From contig NZ_CP102268.1 of the NCBI RefSeq assembly GCF_025148285.1, positions 186,001-250,000 on the forward strand: a stretch of 64,000 bases of DNA, written 5' to 3'. Positions 34,906 to 43,918 of the stretch are shown here, piece after piece. A program made the position numbers and the translations under genes. Within the stretch, counting starts at the first letter, position 1. Every line of letters begins with the position of its first letter. Below the pieces are notes generated by a model, which did no database searches, had not been told where the DNA came from, and worked only from the letters and a program-made list of their open reading frames with translations. The stretch comes from Marvinbryantia formatexigens DSM 14469 (GTDB taxonomy: Bacteria > Bacillota > Clostridia > Lachnospirales > Lachnospiraceae).

Positions 34906-37308
34906 TTATTTCACTACCAGATTAACAATCTTATTCGGTACATAAATCTGCTTTACAATGGTCTTTCCATCTACAAGGGAATGGATTCTGCCATCTTCAA
35001 GTACCAGACGGATTGCCTCGTCCTTCTCGCAGCCTGCCGGAAGCGCTACCGCTCCGCGCACCTTACCGTTAATCTGTACGCCGACCTCCACCATCGCGTC
35101 GATGGTCTTGCTCTCCTCGTACTGCGGCCAGGACGCCAGCGAAAGGAAGCCTTCCCCGCCGAGACTCTCCCAGATTTCCTCACAGATATGCGGAGCAATC
35201 GGGCAGAGCAGCTTAATCAGCGTGACAAGCTCATCCTTTGTGAGGGAGCCCTTCGCATAAATATCATTTACCAGTCCCATCAGCGCCGCGATCGCCGTGT
35301 TGAACTTCGTCTCCTCCAGATCATTCGACACCTTTTTGATTGTCTTATGGAAAGCGCTCTCCAGCTCCGGCGTCACGCCCTCGCCCGAAACCATGTCGGT
35401 AAGCGCAGCCACACGCTCCAGGAAACGCTTACAGCCCTTCACCGAATTTTCACTCCACGGTGTCGCCGCGCCGTAATCACCCATAAACAACACATAGGTG
35501 CGCAGCACGTCTGCGCCGTACTCTTCTACTACATCCAGCGGGTCGACCACATTTCCCTTGGATTTGCTCATCTTATCGCCGTCCGGTCCGAGAATCAGCC
35601 CCTGCGCCGTCCGTTTTGCATACGGCTCCGGCGTATTCACCACGCCGATATCATACAGGAAGTGATGCCAGAAACGGGAATAAATCATATGTCTGGTAAC
35701 ATGCTCCATACCGCCGTTGTACCAGTCGACCGGCATCCAGTATTTCAGCTTCTCCGGGTCCGCGAGCGCCTGATCGTTGTGCGGGTCAATATAGCGCAGG
35801 AAATACCAGGAGGACCCTGCCCACTGCGGCATCGTATCGGTCTCCCGCTTCGCGTCGCATCCGCACTTCGGGCACTTGCAGTTTACAAAGGAATCAATCC
35901 GCGCCAGCGGAGACTCGCCCTCCTGCCCCGGCTCAAAGTTTTCCACCTTCGGCAGACGCAGCGGCAACTCCTCATAAGGCACCGGAACCACGCCGCAGTG
36001 CGGGCAGTGAACGATCGGAATCGGCTCGCCCCAGTATCTCTGACGGTTGAACGCCCAGTCCTTCATCTTATACTGCACACCCGCTTCTCCGACGCCGAGC
36101 TTCTCCAGCTCTTTAATCATGCGGGCAATGGAATCCTTTTTGTTTGTATAGCCGTTGAGGAAATCCGAATTAATCATCTTTCCGTCACCGGCGTAGGCTG
36201 CCTCCTCAATGTTGCCGCCCTCAATAACCTGGATAATATCGATGCCGAATTTTTTAGCAAACTCATAGTCGCGCTCGTCATGCGCCGGCACCGCCATAAT
36301 CGCACCGGTTCCATAGCCCATCATAACGTAATCGGCAATGTAAATCGGCACCTCTTTTCCGGTAAGCGGATGGGAGGCTGTCAGCCCCTCGATGCGCACA
36401 CCGGTCTTCTCCTTCACAAGCTGCGTGCGCTCAAACTCTGTTTTCTTCGCACAGTTCTCACGGTACGCCTCAATGGCATCCATATTTTTAATCTCCGACG
36501 CATATTTGTCAATCATCGGATGCTCCGGCGCAATAACCATGAAGGTAACGCCGAACAGCGTATCCGGACGCGTCGTGTAAATCCGGAAGCTGTCGTCTTT
36601 TCCGGAAAGCTTAAAGTCAACGAATGCCCCGGTCGATTTTCCAATCCAGTTAATCTGCTGCTGGCGGATGTTCGGAAGATAATCCACCGTATCCAGTCCT
36701 TCCAGAAGCTTATCCGCATATTTTGTGATTCTTAAGTACCACACCGTTTTGGATTTCTGTACAATATCGCTGTGGCAGATATCGCATTTTCCGCCCTGGC
36801 TGTCCTCGTTGGAGAGCACCACCTTGCAGGACGGGCAGTAATTTACCAGCGCCGTGTCGCGAAACACCAGCCCGTTCTCAAACATCTTCAGGAAGATCCA
36901 CTGCGTCCATTTGTAGTAATCTTCCTCCGTCGTGTCAATCACTCTGTCCCAGTCGAAGGAAAATCCGACTCTCTTTAACTGATTCGTAAATTTTACAATA
37001 TTATCATCCGTAATTTTCCGCGGATGCTGCCCCGTCTTAATCGCATAGTTCTCCGTCGGAAGACCAAACGCATCAAATCCGATGGGAAACAGCACATTGT
37101 ATCCCTCCATGCGGCGCTTTCTGGAAATAACCTCCAGACTGGAGTATGCCTTGATGTGTCCCACATGCATTCCAGCTCCGCTCGGATAAGGAAATTCTAC
37201 CAGTCCGTAAAATTTCGGCTTGTCTCCATTATCTACTGCATGAAAAATTCCTGCCTCATCCCATTTTTTCTGCCATTTCGGCTCAATTTTTCTAAATTCG
37301 TGTCGCAT
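34906..37308 (-). CDS. leuS: Leucyl-tRNA synthetase
   Basis: It charges tRNA(Leu). The start at 37308 (MRHEFRKIEPKWQKKWDEAG) follows GGAG and gives 800 residues. The class I HIGH motif is HVGH in GAGMHVGHIKAY and KMSKS is in GDKMSKSKGNVVDP. The editing domain and a zinc-type cysteine cluster (CPSCKVVLSN...CDICH) are present. No T-box is seen upstream, unlike many Firmicute leuS genes. Confidence 0.97.
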   Translation of the reverse strand: MRHEFRKIEPKWQKKWDEAGIFHAVDNGDKPKFYGLVEFPYPSGAGMHVGHIKAYSSLEVISRKRRMEGYNVLFPIGFDAFGLPTENYAIKTGQHPRKITDDNIVKFTNQLKRVGFSFDWDRVIDTTEEDYYKWTQWIFLKMFENGLVFRDTALVNYCPSCKVVLSNEDSQGGKCDICHSDIVQKSKTVWYLRITKYADKLLEGLDTVDYLPNIRQQQINWIGKSTGAFVDFKLSGKDDSFRIYTTRPDTLFGVTFMVIAPEHPMIDKYASEIKNMDAIEAYRENCAKKTEFERTQLVKEKTGVRIEGLTASHPLTGKEVPIYIADYVMMGYGTGAIMAVPAHDERDYEFAKKFGIDIIQVIEGGNIEEAAYAGDGKMINSDFLNGYTNKKDSIARMIKELEKLGVGEAGVQYKMKDWAFNRQRYWGEPIPIVHCPHCGVVPVPYEELPLRLPKVENFEPGQEGESPLARIDSFVNCKCPKCGCDAKRETDTMPQWAGSSWYFLRYIDPHNDQALADPEKLKYWMPVDWYNGGMEHVTRHMIYSRFWHHFLYDIGVVNTPEPYAKRTAQGLILGPDGDKMSKSKGNVVDPLDVVEEYGADVLRTYVLFMGDYGAATPWSENSVKGCKRFLERVAALTDMVSGEGVTPELESAFHKTIKKVSNDLEETKFNTAIAALMGLVNDIYAKGSLTKDELVTLIKLLCPIAPHICEEIWESLGGEGFLSLASWPQYEESKTIDAMVEVGVQINGKVRGAVALPAGCEKDEAIRLVLEDGRIHSLVDGKTIVKQIYVPNKIVNLVVK

Positions 37309-37379
37309 AATCATTCTCCGCTCATATAAATTCTGACAGACTGCTCCGTATTCCACCGGCAGTAAAACCATCAGACCTC

Positions 37380-37408
37380 ATCATAGCACATTTTTTTCCA
37401 TTCTACAA
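37380..37408 (-). promoter_or_regulatory. leuS promoter
   Basis: -10 TATGAT with TG extension (37380-37385) and -35 TTGTAG (37403-37408), 17-base spacing, about 70 bases before leuS. Confidence 0.65.
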
Positions 37409-37416
37409 TATTCTTT

Positions 37417-37791
37417 TTACCGGGCAAACGCATCGATCGTCTCCCCGCCGCCTCCCTCTATCGTGATAATCAGCTCATGCGGCAGGCAGGCAATAAATTC
37501 CCCGGTGCGGCTGATTTTTCCTTCCCGCACGCAGACCTTATCCGGGCAGTCCGCCTCTGTCACAGAGATGGCACCATCCTCCACGACGATGCGGTTATAG
37601 CCCTGCTCTTCGTCGCCGATGACAAGCTCTGTATTTTCTGAGAGAGGCAGCCGCGCCGCCTCCTCCCCGCCGGAGGAGATTACCGCGTAGCCGCCCTCTT
37701 CTTTCAGCAGCGTCTCCTGCGCCAGGATTCCCGCGAACGCGATTACCAGCACAACCGACACAAAAATTACCGTATTTTTTCTTTTATTCAT
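37417..37791 (-). CDS. NusG domain II-containing exported protein
   Basis: A 124-residue protein with one N-terminal membrane anchor, then a NusG_II-type beta domain ending in CPDKVCVREGKISRTGEFIACLPHELII. The conserved cysteines and the CLPH motif are typical of the PF07009 proteins that sit beside ApbE and Rnf genes in clostridia. The role is unproven. It overlaps apbE by 8 bases and ends the Rnf operon. Confidence 0.85.
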   Translation of the reverse strand: MNKRKNTVIFVSVVLVIAFAGILAQETLLKEEGGYAVISSGGEEAARLPLSENTELVIGDEEQGYNRIVVEDGAISVTEADCPDKVCVREGKISRTGEFIACLPHELIITIEGGGGETIDAFAR

Positions 37792-38773
37792 TCAGCCCCT
37801 CGTCCGTATAGCGCACTTCGCCGTTTTTCAGTATGATAACTGCCTCTGCTCCCTCTGTCTGACGAATCAGCTCCTCCGCCTGCTCCGGACCGAGCGCCAG
37901 ACAGGTAGTACTGAGCGCGTCTCCCGTCAGCGAGGAATCGCAGATGATGGAAATCCCTTCTATGTCACTCTCCACCGGATAGCCGGTGTCCGGGTCAAGA
38001 ATATGATGATACAGCTTTCCGTCCTGTTCAAAATAACGCTCATAAATTCCGGAGGATACCACCGTCTTATCCGCCACCTTTATAACAGACGCCGTCTCGC
38101 TGTATTCCCCGAACGGCTTCTGGATGCCGATGTTCCATTCGCTGCCGTCCGGTCTGCTGCCAATCGTCAGCACATTCCCGCCCAGATTAATCAGACCGCT
38201 CGTCACGCCCTCTCCCGTCAGGTATTCCTTGAGGGCGTCCGCCGCATAGCCCTTCGCCAGCGCGCCCAGGTCGAGCATGGTATCCGGGCTGTCAAAAACG
38301 AGTGTGTTTCCCTCCACGTGAACCTTTGAAGCGTCCACCTTCGCCGTCGCCTCCGCAATCACTTCCGCATCCGGCACAGCGGCATCCTCACTCTTAAAAT
38401 CCCAGATGTCCGAGAGCGGCGCAATGGTAATATCAAACTTTCCGCCGGATTTTTCATAGTATTCCAGACCGACTGTCACCAGCTCTGCAATGCCGTCCGA
38501 AACCTCCACCCGGTTCTCCGTGCGGTGATTCACGGCATACAGCTCGCTTTCGCTGTCTGTCCGGCTGAAAATATGCTCAAACTGCGCGCACATATCCATG
38601 CAGTGCTCCATCAGCTCCTCCCCGTTCTCCCCGGCGTAAAAGCTGATGGTAACTACCGTATCAAAATAAAGTGCTGTCTGCTCAAACTGTTCCGGCTCCG
38701 GCTGCGCGCCGCACCCTGCCAGAGGGCACAGCGCGGCTGCCAGAACTGCCGGTAAAATACGTTTTCCTTTCAT
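37784..38773 (-). CDS. apbE: FAD:protein FMN transferase (ApbE lipoprotein)
   Basis: It attaches FMN covalently to threonine in SGAT-type motifs. The 329-residue protein has a lipobox (PLAGCG), so it works on the outer face of the membrane. Motifs are FDTVVTISFY, DLGALAKGYAAD, GLINLGGNV and HHILDPDTGYPV. Both expected targets lie in the same operon: SGATPLAAL in the RnfD part and SGATITSNA in the RnfG part of the fusion protein. Confidence 0.94.
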   Translation of the reverse strand: MKGKRILPAVLAAALCPLAGCGAQPEPEQFEQTALYFDTVVTISFYAGENGEELMEHCMDMCAQFEHIFSRTDSESELYAVNHRTENRVEVSDGIAELVTVGLEYYEKSGGKFDITIAPLSDIWDFKSEDAAVPDAEVIAEATAKVDASKVHVEGNTLVFDSPDTMLDLGALAKGYAADALKEYLTGEGVTSGLINLGGNVLTIGSRPDGSEWNIGIQKPFGEYSETASVIKVADKTVVSSGIYERYFEQDGKLYHHILDPDTGYPVESDIEGISIICDSSLTGDALSTTCLALGPEQAEELIRQTEGAEAVIILKNGEVRYTDEGLNE

Positions 38774-39574
38774 TTAAGCCCTCTTGCGGATAATCTTTGA
38801 CGGACATTTCTCCGCACATTTTCCGCATGCCTGACATTTTTCCTGGTCGATAACCGCCACGTTTCCGTTCATCGTGATTGCCCCGAACTCGCACTGCTTC
38901 GTGCAGAGCGTACAGCCGATGCAGCCCGCCGAGCAGGCTTCCTTTACCGCCTTGCCCTTATCCTGGGAATTGCACCGTACAACATACTGCGCATCCTCCG
39001 GAATCATCACAATCAGCCCGTTCGGACAGGTAGCGGCGCATTTTCCGCAGCCCATGCATTTGCTGCTGTCCACCACGGCGATGCCGTTTACCACATGAAT
39101 GGCGTCAAACTTACAGACGCTCACGCAGGAGCCGAAGCCCTTGCAGCCCTTTACGCAGTGCTTCGCACCTCTTCCCGGAACCACCGCCGCCGCGCGGCAG
39201 TCTTTGATCCCGACGTAGTTACATTTTTCCAGCGCTGTATCGCAGTCTCCGGAGCAGCGCACAAACGCCACCTTCCGCTTTACGTCGGAAGCCTCCTCGC
39301 CAAGCAGGGCGCTGATTTTCGCCGCAACGGGAGCGCCGCCCACCGGACATCCGTTCGCCGGCGCCTCGCCCTTTGCGATAGCGGCAGCCAGACCGTCGCA
39401 GCCCGGAAAACCGCAGCCTCCGCAGTTGTTTCCCGGAAGCTCCGCACGGATAGCAACCTCTTTTTCATCCACTTCCACCTTAAACTTTTCCCCGGCAGTT
39501 ACCAGAAGGAGACCCACAATGATACCCACCGCGCCGACAACCAGAGCTGTCAGAAGAATCGCTGTTATACTCAT
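38774..39574 (-). CDS. rnfB: Rnf complex subunit B (iron-sulphur protein)
   Basis: RnfB passes electrons from reduced ferredoxin into the complex. The 266 residues start with one membrane helix. A four-cysteine cluster domain follows (GNNCGGCGFPGCDGLA). Cys-rich ferredoxin repeats follow, including CMGCGKCAATCP, CIGCTLCTKQC and CQACGKCAEKCP. The ATG follows AAGGAGG. It abuts apbE directly. Confidence 0.96.
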   Translation of the reverse strand: MSITAILLTALVVGAVGIIVGLLLVTAGEKFKVEVDEKEVAIRAELPGNNCGGCGFPGCDGLAAAIAKGEAPANGCPVGGAPVAAKISALLGEEASDVKRKVAFVRCSGDCDTALEKCNYVGIKDCRAAAVVPGRGAKHCVKGCKGFGSCVSVCKFDAIHVVNGIAVVDSSKCMGCGKCAATCPNGLIVMIPEDAQYVVRCNSQDKGKAVKEACSAGCIGCTLCTKQCEFGAITMNGNVAVIDQEKCQACGKCAEKCPSKIIRKRA

Positions 39575-39586
39575 GTTCCTTCCTCC

Positions 39587-40162
39587 TTAAATCAGCCCGG
39601 AGAATCCGTTGAAGGCAATCGCCATCAGCGCCGCGGTAAACAGCACGATCGGCATTCCCTTTAACGGTCCGATGATATTATTATTTTCCATTCTCTCGCG
39701 GATACCCGCCATAATCACAATCGCAATCGTAAAACCGACGGATGTGCCGATTCCGTTTACCACGCTATGTACAAAATCGTATTCCTTCTGCACATTCGTC
39801 AGCGCCACGCCGAGCACCGCACAGTTTGTGGTAATCAGCGGAAGGTATACGCCGAGCGCCTGGTAAAGCGCCGGGCTGGACTTTTTCAGAAACATTTCCA
39901 CAAACTGTACCAGTCCCGCTATTACCAGAATAAACACGATAGTCTGCAGAAACTGCAGATCCAGCGGCGTCAGCACAAAATCATAGATGAGGCTCGCCAC
40001 CGCCGATGCGATGGTAATAACGAAAATAACCGCCACGCCCATGCTCGCCGCCGTCTTTACCTGCTTCGACACGCCGAGGAACGGACACAGACCGTAAAAC
40101 TGACTGAGCACAACGTTATTTACCAGAGCCGCGCCAACTAACAATAGAACCATTTCCGACAT
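39587..40162 (-). CDS. rnfA: Rnf complex subunit A (membrane)
   Basis: A 191-residue protein with six hydrophobic helices, starting MSEMVLLLVGAALVNNVVLSQFYGLCPFLGVS. The conserved membrane cysteine in YGLCPFLG and LPLITTNCAVLGVAL are the ligands for the shared iron-sulphur centre of RnfA/RnfE. It begins three bases after rnfE. Confidence 0.96.
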   Translation of the reverse strand: MSEMVLLLVGAALVNNVVLSQFYGLCPFLGVSKQVKTAASMGVAVIFVITIASAVASLIYDFVLTPLDLQFLQTIVFILVIAGLVQFVEMFLKKSSPALYQALGVYLPLITTNCAVLGVALTNVQKEYDFVHSVVNGIGTSVGFTIAIVIMAGIRERMENNNIIGPLKGMPIVLFTAALMAIAFNGFSGLI

Positions 40163-40165
40163 TCT

Positions 40166-40864
40166 CTACACCCCCTGGCTTTCCATCTTCTGCTCTTCTT
40201 TTCTGTCTGAGCAGGCAGCTTTTCCACAGCTGCAGCAGTCGCCCGCGCAGCCCTCCACCTTCTTGTTGCCGTTGTTCTGGATATGCAGACCGTTCAGCAC
40301 CGCAATCAGCGCGCCAAGCACGATAAACGCGCCGGGAGCGGAGACAAAAATCGCCACCGGCTGATAACTCTCCGGCATAACATGCATACCGAAAAAGGTT
40401 CCGGCGCCGATCAGCTCACGGAAAATACCGATCAGTGTCAGTGCGATCGTAAAACCAAGTCCCATTCCCAGACCGTCGCACGCCGCCAGAAGCGGTGTGG
40501 ATTTGGAAGCATACGCCTCCGCACGCCCCAGAATGATGCAGTTTACCACAATCAGCGGGATGTACAGTCCGAGCGCATCATACAGCGCCGGAATATACGC
40601 CTTCAGTATCAGCTCCACAACGGTAACCAGGGATGCGATAACGACAATATAGCCGGGTATGCGCACCTGGTCCGGAATGATATTCCGCAGAAGCGAAATA
40701 ATCATGTTCGACAGTATCAGAACCGCCATCGTGGACAGTCCCATGCCGACGCCGTTGATGGCGGAGGTCGTGACCGCCAGTGTCGGACACATGCCGAGCA
40801 CCAGGATAAAGGTCGGGTTTTCTTTTATAATACCATTTAATATACGTTCTTTGTACGGATTCAC
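40166..40864 (-). CDS. rnfE: Rnf complex subunit E (membrane) with cysteine-rich tail
   Basis: A 232-residue partner of RnfA. It starts at a GTG (40864) after AAGGAGGTG, giving (M)NPYKERILNGIIKENP as in relatives; the frame from 40891 would overlap the previous gene. Cluster cysteines are in LGMCPTLAVTTS and LIVVNCIILGRAEAY. The last 25 residues are an unusual tail, GCAGDCCSCGKAACS followed by charged residues, with six cysteines in 14 positions. Confidence 0.93.
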   Translation of the reverse strand: MNPYKERILNGIIKENPTFILVLGMCPTLAVTTSAINGVGMGLSTMAVLILSNMIISLLRNIIPDQVRIPGYIVVIASLVTVVELILKAYIPALYDALGLYIPLIVVNCIILGRAEAYASKSTPLLAACDGLGMGLGFTIALTLIGIFRELIGAGTFFGMHVMPESYQPVAIFVSAPGAFIVLGALIAVLNGLHIQNNGNKKVEGCAGDCCSCGKAACSDRKEEQKMESQGV

Positions 40865-40877
40865 TTCCCACACCTCC

Positions 40878-42437
40878 TTACTGCGCCGCACTGTTTACAA
40901 GATACAGTGCAGCATTTACGGCATTTGTCACAGCGTTCGAGGTAATTGTCGCACCGCTGAGCGCCTGAATCTGGTCATCGGATGACGCCGCGTCCTTTGT
41001 CAGCTCAAACGCTTCGACATTATCGCCGACAAACTGGCTGCGGAAGCTCTCCTCCTCCGCGCGCATACCAAGACCCGCCGTCTCGTTAATCGTCAGAAAT
41101 TCCATGCCGGTGATGGTTCCTTCCTCATCAAAGCCAAGGCTGATGGTAATATCGCCGCCGAAGCCTTCCTTGCTGGTCACATTCACCACGCAACCGGTCC
41201 GGTTTCCGCTTCCGTCCAGCGCCGCGTAAGCGCTCTCATATACGATGCCGCCGAACTGACCGTCCGCCACCGTGCCGTCCTCCGCTGTAAGCGAAGCAAT
41301 CGCCGCCTCCAGCGTTTCATCCACATCAAAGCTCTCCGCGCCCGGACATACCGCCGCATAAGCCTCCGCCTGCGCCGCCAGCTCCGCCTTCTCAATCGGT
41401 CCCTTCGTGAGCTGATAGATGCCGCCGAGCGCCAGCCCCGCCACCAGCGTGATGCCGCACAGCGTAAAGGCGGATTTATAGGCTGCAAACGAAAAGCCCT
41501 TCTTTCCCTCCAGCGCGCCGTTTTCATAGCCAAACGCCGTCGGCATCGTCACCTTCTCAATCAGCGGAACCAGAAGGTTACTGATGATGATCGCATAGGA
41601 AACGCCCTCCGGAAGCGCGCCAAAGGTACGCAGGACACCGGTCAGAACGCCGAGCAGGATGCCGTAGACAATCTTTCCCTTTTTCGTAATCGGGCTTGTC
41701 ACATAATCCGTCGCCATGAAAAATGCGCCGAGCATCAGACCGCCGCTGCAGAGCTGCGCGAGCACGAAGGTAATTCCGCTGCCCTTGCCGAAAATCAGCT
41801 CAAAAATTGCAAAGGATACCAGATAACACACCGGAATTTCCCAGGTGATGATTTTTTTCAGCAGCAGATAAATACCGCCGATTAATATCGCCAGCGTGGA
41901 AATCTCACCGATACAGCCGCCGGTAAAGCCGATAAAGAGCTGCGCAAGGTTCACCTGCTGCCCCTCTGCGAGCGCCGCCAGCGGCGTTGCCCCGGAAATG
42001 CCGTCCACCGCGTAGTCGCTCATGATTCCCGTAAAGGAAATGAGCAAAAAGCAGCGCGCACCAAGCGCCGGGTTCATAAAGTTCTGGCCGATGCCGCCGA
42101 AAAACTGTTTTACAAATATAACGGCAAAAATACTTCCGAGCGCCGGAATCCATAAGGGAACCGTCGGCGGAAGGTTCAGTCCGAGCAAAAGCCCGGTTAC
42201 CAGCGCACTGCCGTCCGATACCGTCACCTTCTGACCGGCAAGCTTCTGGAAAACATATTCTGAAAGCAGCGCAAATGCAACTGACACTGCCACTATCGCC
42301 AGCGCATAAAGCCCGAAGCGGTAAACACCGAATGCCGTAGCAGGAAGCAGGGCAAGCGCAACATTGTACATAATACTTTTTGTGGACTCAGCGCCCCTTA
42401 CATGAGGCGATGATGACACATTTAAAAAGCCGTTCAC
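40878..42437 (-). CDS. rnfD-rnfG: Fused Rnf subunits D and G
   Basis: One 519-residue open frame joins RnfD (about 1-315) to RnfG (about 330-519). The start is a GTG at 42437 (VNGFLNVSSSPHVRG) with GGAGGG upstream; the frame beyond it lies inside rnfC. The RnfD part has many membrane helices and the flavinylation motif ISGATPLAAL. The RnfG part has its own helix (CGITLVAGLALGGIY), the exported domain and ALSGATITSNAV. The order C-DG-E-A-B equals the usual rnfCDGEAB, so the fusion probably arose by loss of the stop between neighbours. Confidence 0.93.
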   Translation of the reverse strand: MNGFLNVSSSPHVRGAESTKSIMYNVALALLPATAFGVYRFGLYALAIVAVSVAFALLSEYVFQKLAGQKVTVSDGSALVTGLLLGLNLPPTVPLWIPALGSIFAVIFVKQFFGGIGQNFMNPALGARCFLLISFTGIMSDYAVDGISGATPLAALAEGQQVNLAQLFIGFTGGCIGEISTLAILIGGIYLLLKKIITWEIPVCYLVSFAIFELIFGKGSGITFVLAQLCSGGLMLGAFFMATDYVTSPITKKGKIVYGILLGVLTGVLRTFGALPEGVSYAIIISNLLVPLIEKVTMPTAFGYENGALEGKKGFSFAAYKSAFTLCGITLVAGLALGGIYQLTKGPIEKAELAAQAEAYAAVCPGAESFDVDETLEAAIASLTAEDGTVADGQFGGIVYESAYAALDGSGNRTGCVVNVTSKEGFGGDITISLGFDEEGTITGMEFLTINETAGLGMRAEEESFRSQFVGDNVEAFELTKDAASSDDQIQALSGATITSNAVTNAVNAALYLVNSAAQ

Positions 42438-42448
42438 AGCAATCCCTC

Positions 42449-43774
42449 CTATCCTTTCTTTCTTCTCTCCGCCGTCACCTGCTGGCGCATCTGGCGGAAC
42501 GCCTGTGTCAGCGGTCTTCTTGCCGGACAGGCATAGGTGCAGCAGCCGCATTCGCAGCACTCCATCCCGTTCAGCGCCACAAATGCCGCGGAGTCGTATT
42601 TCATCGCCGCTTCAATCAGCTTCTGCGGAACGATGTTCGAGGGACATACCTGCACGCAGCGTCCGCAGCGGATGCACGCCGTCTCCTCAAAGCGCTCCAC
42701 ATCATCCTGCATCAGACAGGTGAGCGCGGAGGAGGTCTTTACAATCGGCACATCCAGGGAGGGAATCGACATTCCCATCATCGGTCCGCCGGCAATCACT
42801 TTCTTTACGCCCTCTTTCAGCCCGCCGGAGGCTTCCGCAAGCTCCGCAAAGCAGGTTCCGATTTTGACATTATAATTCTTCGGCTCGTTGATGCCGCTTC
42901 CGGTCACCGTCACAATTCTGCGCATCAGCGGCGTTTTTTCACAAACCGCCATATGTATGGCAATTACGGTATCCACGTTGTCCACGATACAGCCGGCGTC
43001 CGCCGGAAGCTTTGTGGAATTAATTTTTCTGCCCGTCACTGCATAAATCAGGTTGCGCTCCGCGCCCTGCGGGTACTTTGTTTTCAGCGGAACCACTTCG
43101 ATCCGCGGCTCATTCTTTACAAGCTCCTGCAGATTTTTGATTCCCGTCGGCTTGTTCGCCTCCACGGCGATCACGCCCTTTGCGTTATCGAAAAGCTGCA
43201 GCATCACCTTCAGCCCGCCGACGATCTGCTCCGGATTTTCAATCATCATGCGGTAGTCGCTCGTCAGATACGGCTCGCACTCCGCGCCGTTTACGATAAT
43301 ATGGTCGATCGCGTCCGGATTCTTCGGCATCAGCTTTACATGCGTCGGAAACCCGGCACCGCCCAGCCCGACGATCCCGGCTTCCCTGATGGCGTCCAGA
43401 ATCTCCTGCTTCGACATTTTCGTGTAATCGCGGTACTGTCCGAGTCCCTCCACCGGCGTATAATTGCCGTCGTTTTCAATTACAATCGCATCTACCTTCG
43501 CGCCGGAAACCGTGATGCGCGGCTCAATCGCCTTCACCGTACCGGAAACAGAGCTGACAATATTGGCGGACACAAAGCCGCCAGCCTCCGCAATCAGCTG
43601 CCCCATCAGCACCGTGTCCTTCTTTTTGACGACCGGCTTTGCCGGCGCCCCGATGTGCTGCGAAAGCGGGAATACCAGCTCGCCTTTCGGAAGATAGGTC
43701 TGAACCGGTTTATCTTTTGTAAACCGCTTCCCGTCGTCCGGGTGAACTCCTCCCTTAAAAGTTGCTAACTTCAT
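42449..43774 (-). CDS. rnfC: Rnf complex subunit C (NADH-binding)
   Basis: RnfC holds FMN and NADH sites and two [4Fe-4S] clusters. The 441 residues start at 43774 (MKLATFKGGVHPDDGK). They contain VGLGGAGFPTHVKL and two ferredoxin motifs, CIRCGRCVQVCPSN and CECGCCTYACPAR. A longer frame to 43840 crosses the promoter region and is rejected. It is the first gene of the Rnf operon. Confidence 0.96.
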   Translation of the reverse strand: MKLATFKGGVHPDDGKRFTKDKPVQTYLPKGELVFPLSQHIGAPAKPVVKKKDTVLMGQLIAEAGGFVSANIVSSVSGTVKAIEPRITVSGAKVDAIVIENDGNYTPVEGLGQYRDYTKMSKQEILDAIREAGIVGLGGAGFPTHVKLMPKNPDAIDHIIVNGAECEPYLTSDYRMMIENPEQIVGGLKVMLQLFDNAKGVIAVEANKPTGIKNLQELVKNEPRIEVVPLKTKYPQGAERNLIYAVTGRKINSTKLPADAGCIVDNVDTVIAIHMAVCEKTPLMRRIVTVTGSGINEPKNYNVKIGTCFAELAEASGGLKEGVKKVIAGGPMMGMSIPSLDVPIVKTSSALTCLMQDDVERFEETACIRCGRCVQVCPSNIVPQKLIEAAMKYDSAAFVALNGMECCECGCCTYACPARRPLTQAFRQMRQQVTAERRKKG

Positions 43775-43818
43775 ACTTTCTTCTCCTTTTTCTAAATTGC
43801 AAATGCCATTATGTATAT

Positions 43819-43847
43819 ATAGTAAACTTTTTGCGTCCATTTTTCAA
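43819..43847 (-). promoter_or_regulatory. Rnf operon promoter
   Basis: -35 TTGAAA (43842-43847) and -10 TACTAT (43819-43824), 17-base spacing, about 45 bases before rnfC. Confidence 0.7.
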
Positions 43848-43883
43848 CATGAATCTGTTATGTTTCTCCCAAAAAACACAAAA

Positions 43884-43912
43884 ATCCCCTTATATAAGGA
43901 GGATTTTTTGTT
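43884..43912 (-). terminator. Hairpin between the Gx-type gene and rnfC
   Basis: AATCC-TCCTTATATAAGG-GGATT forms a stem followed by TTTTGTG on the minus strand, so the upstream membrane gene and rnfC are probably separate transcripts with partial read-through. Confidence 0.65.
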
Positions 43913-43918
43913 AATTTT

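Noticed and set aside
34981-36735. Plus-strand 584-codon open frame opposite leuS
   Set aside because: It is the antisense shadow of a certain gene with strong third-position GC bias; there is no ribosome binding site or recognisable domain.
37309-37416. T-box leader for leuS
   Set aside because: No GGTACC-type T-box core in the 108-bp gap; only a simple promoter.
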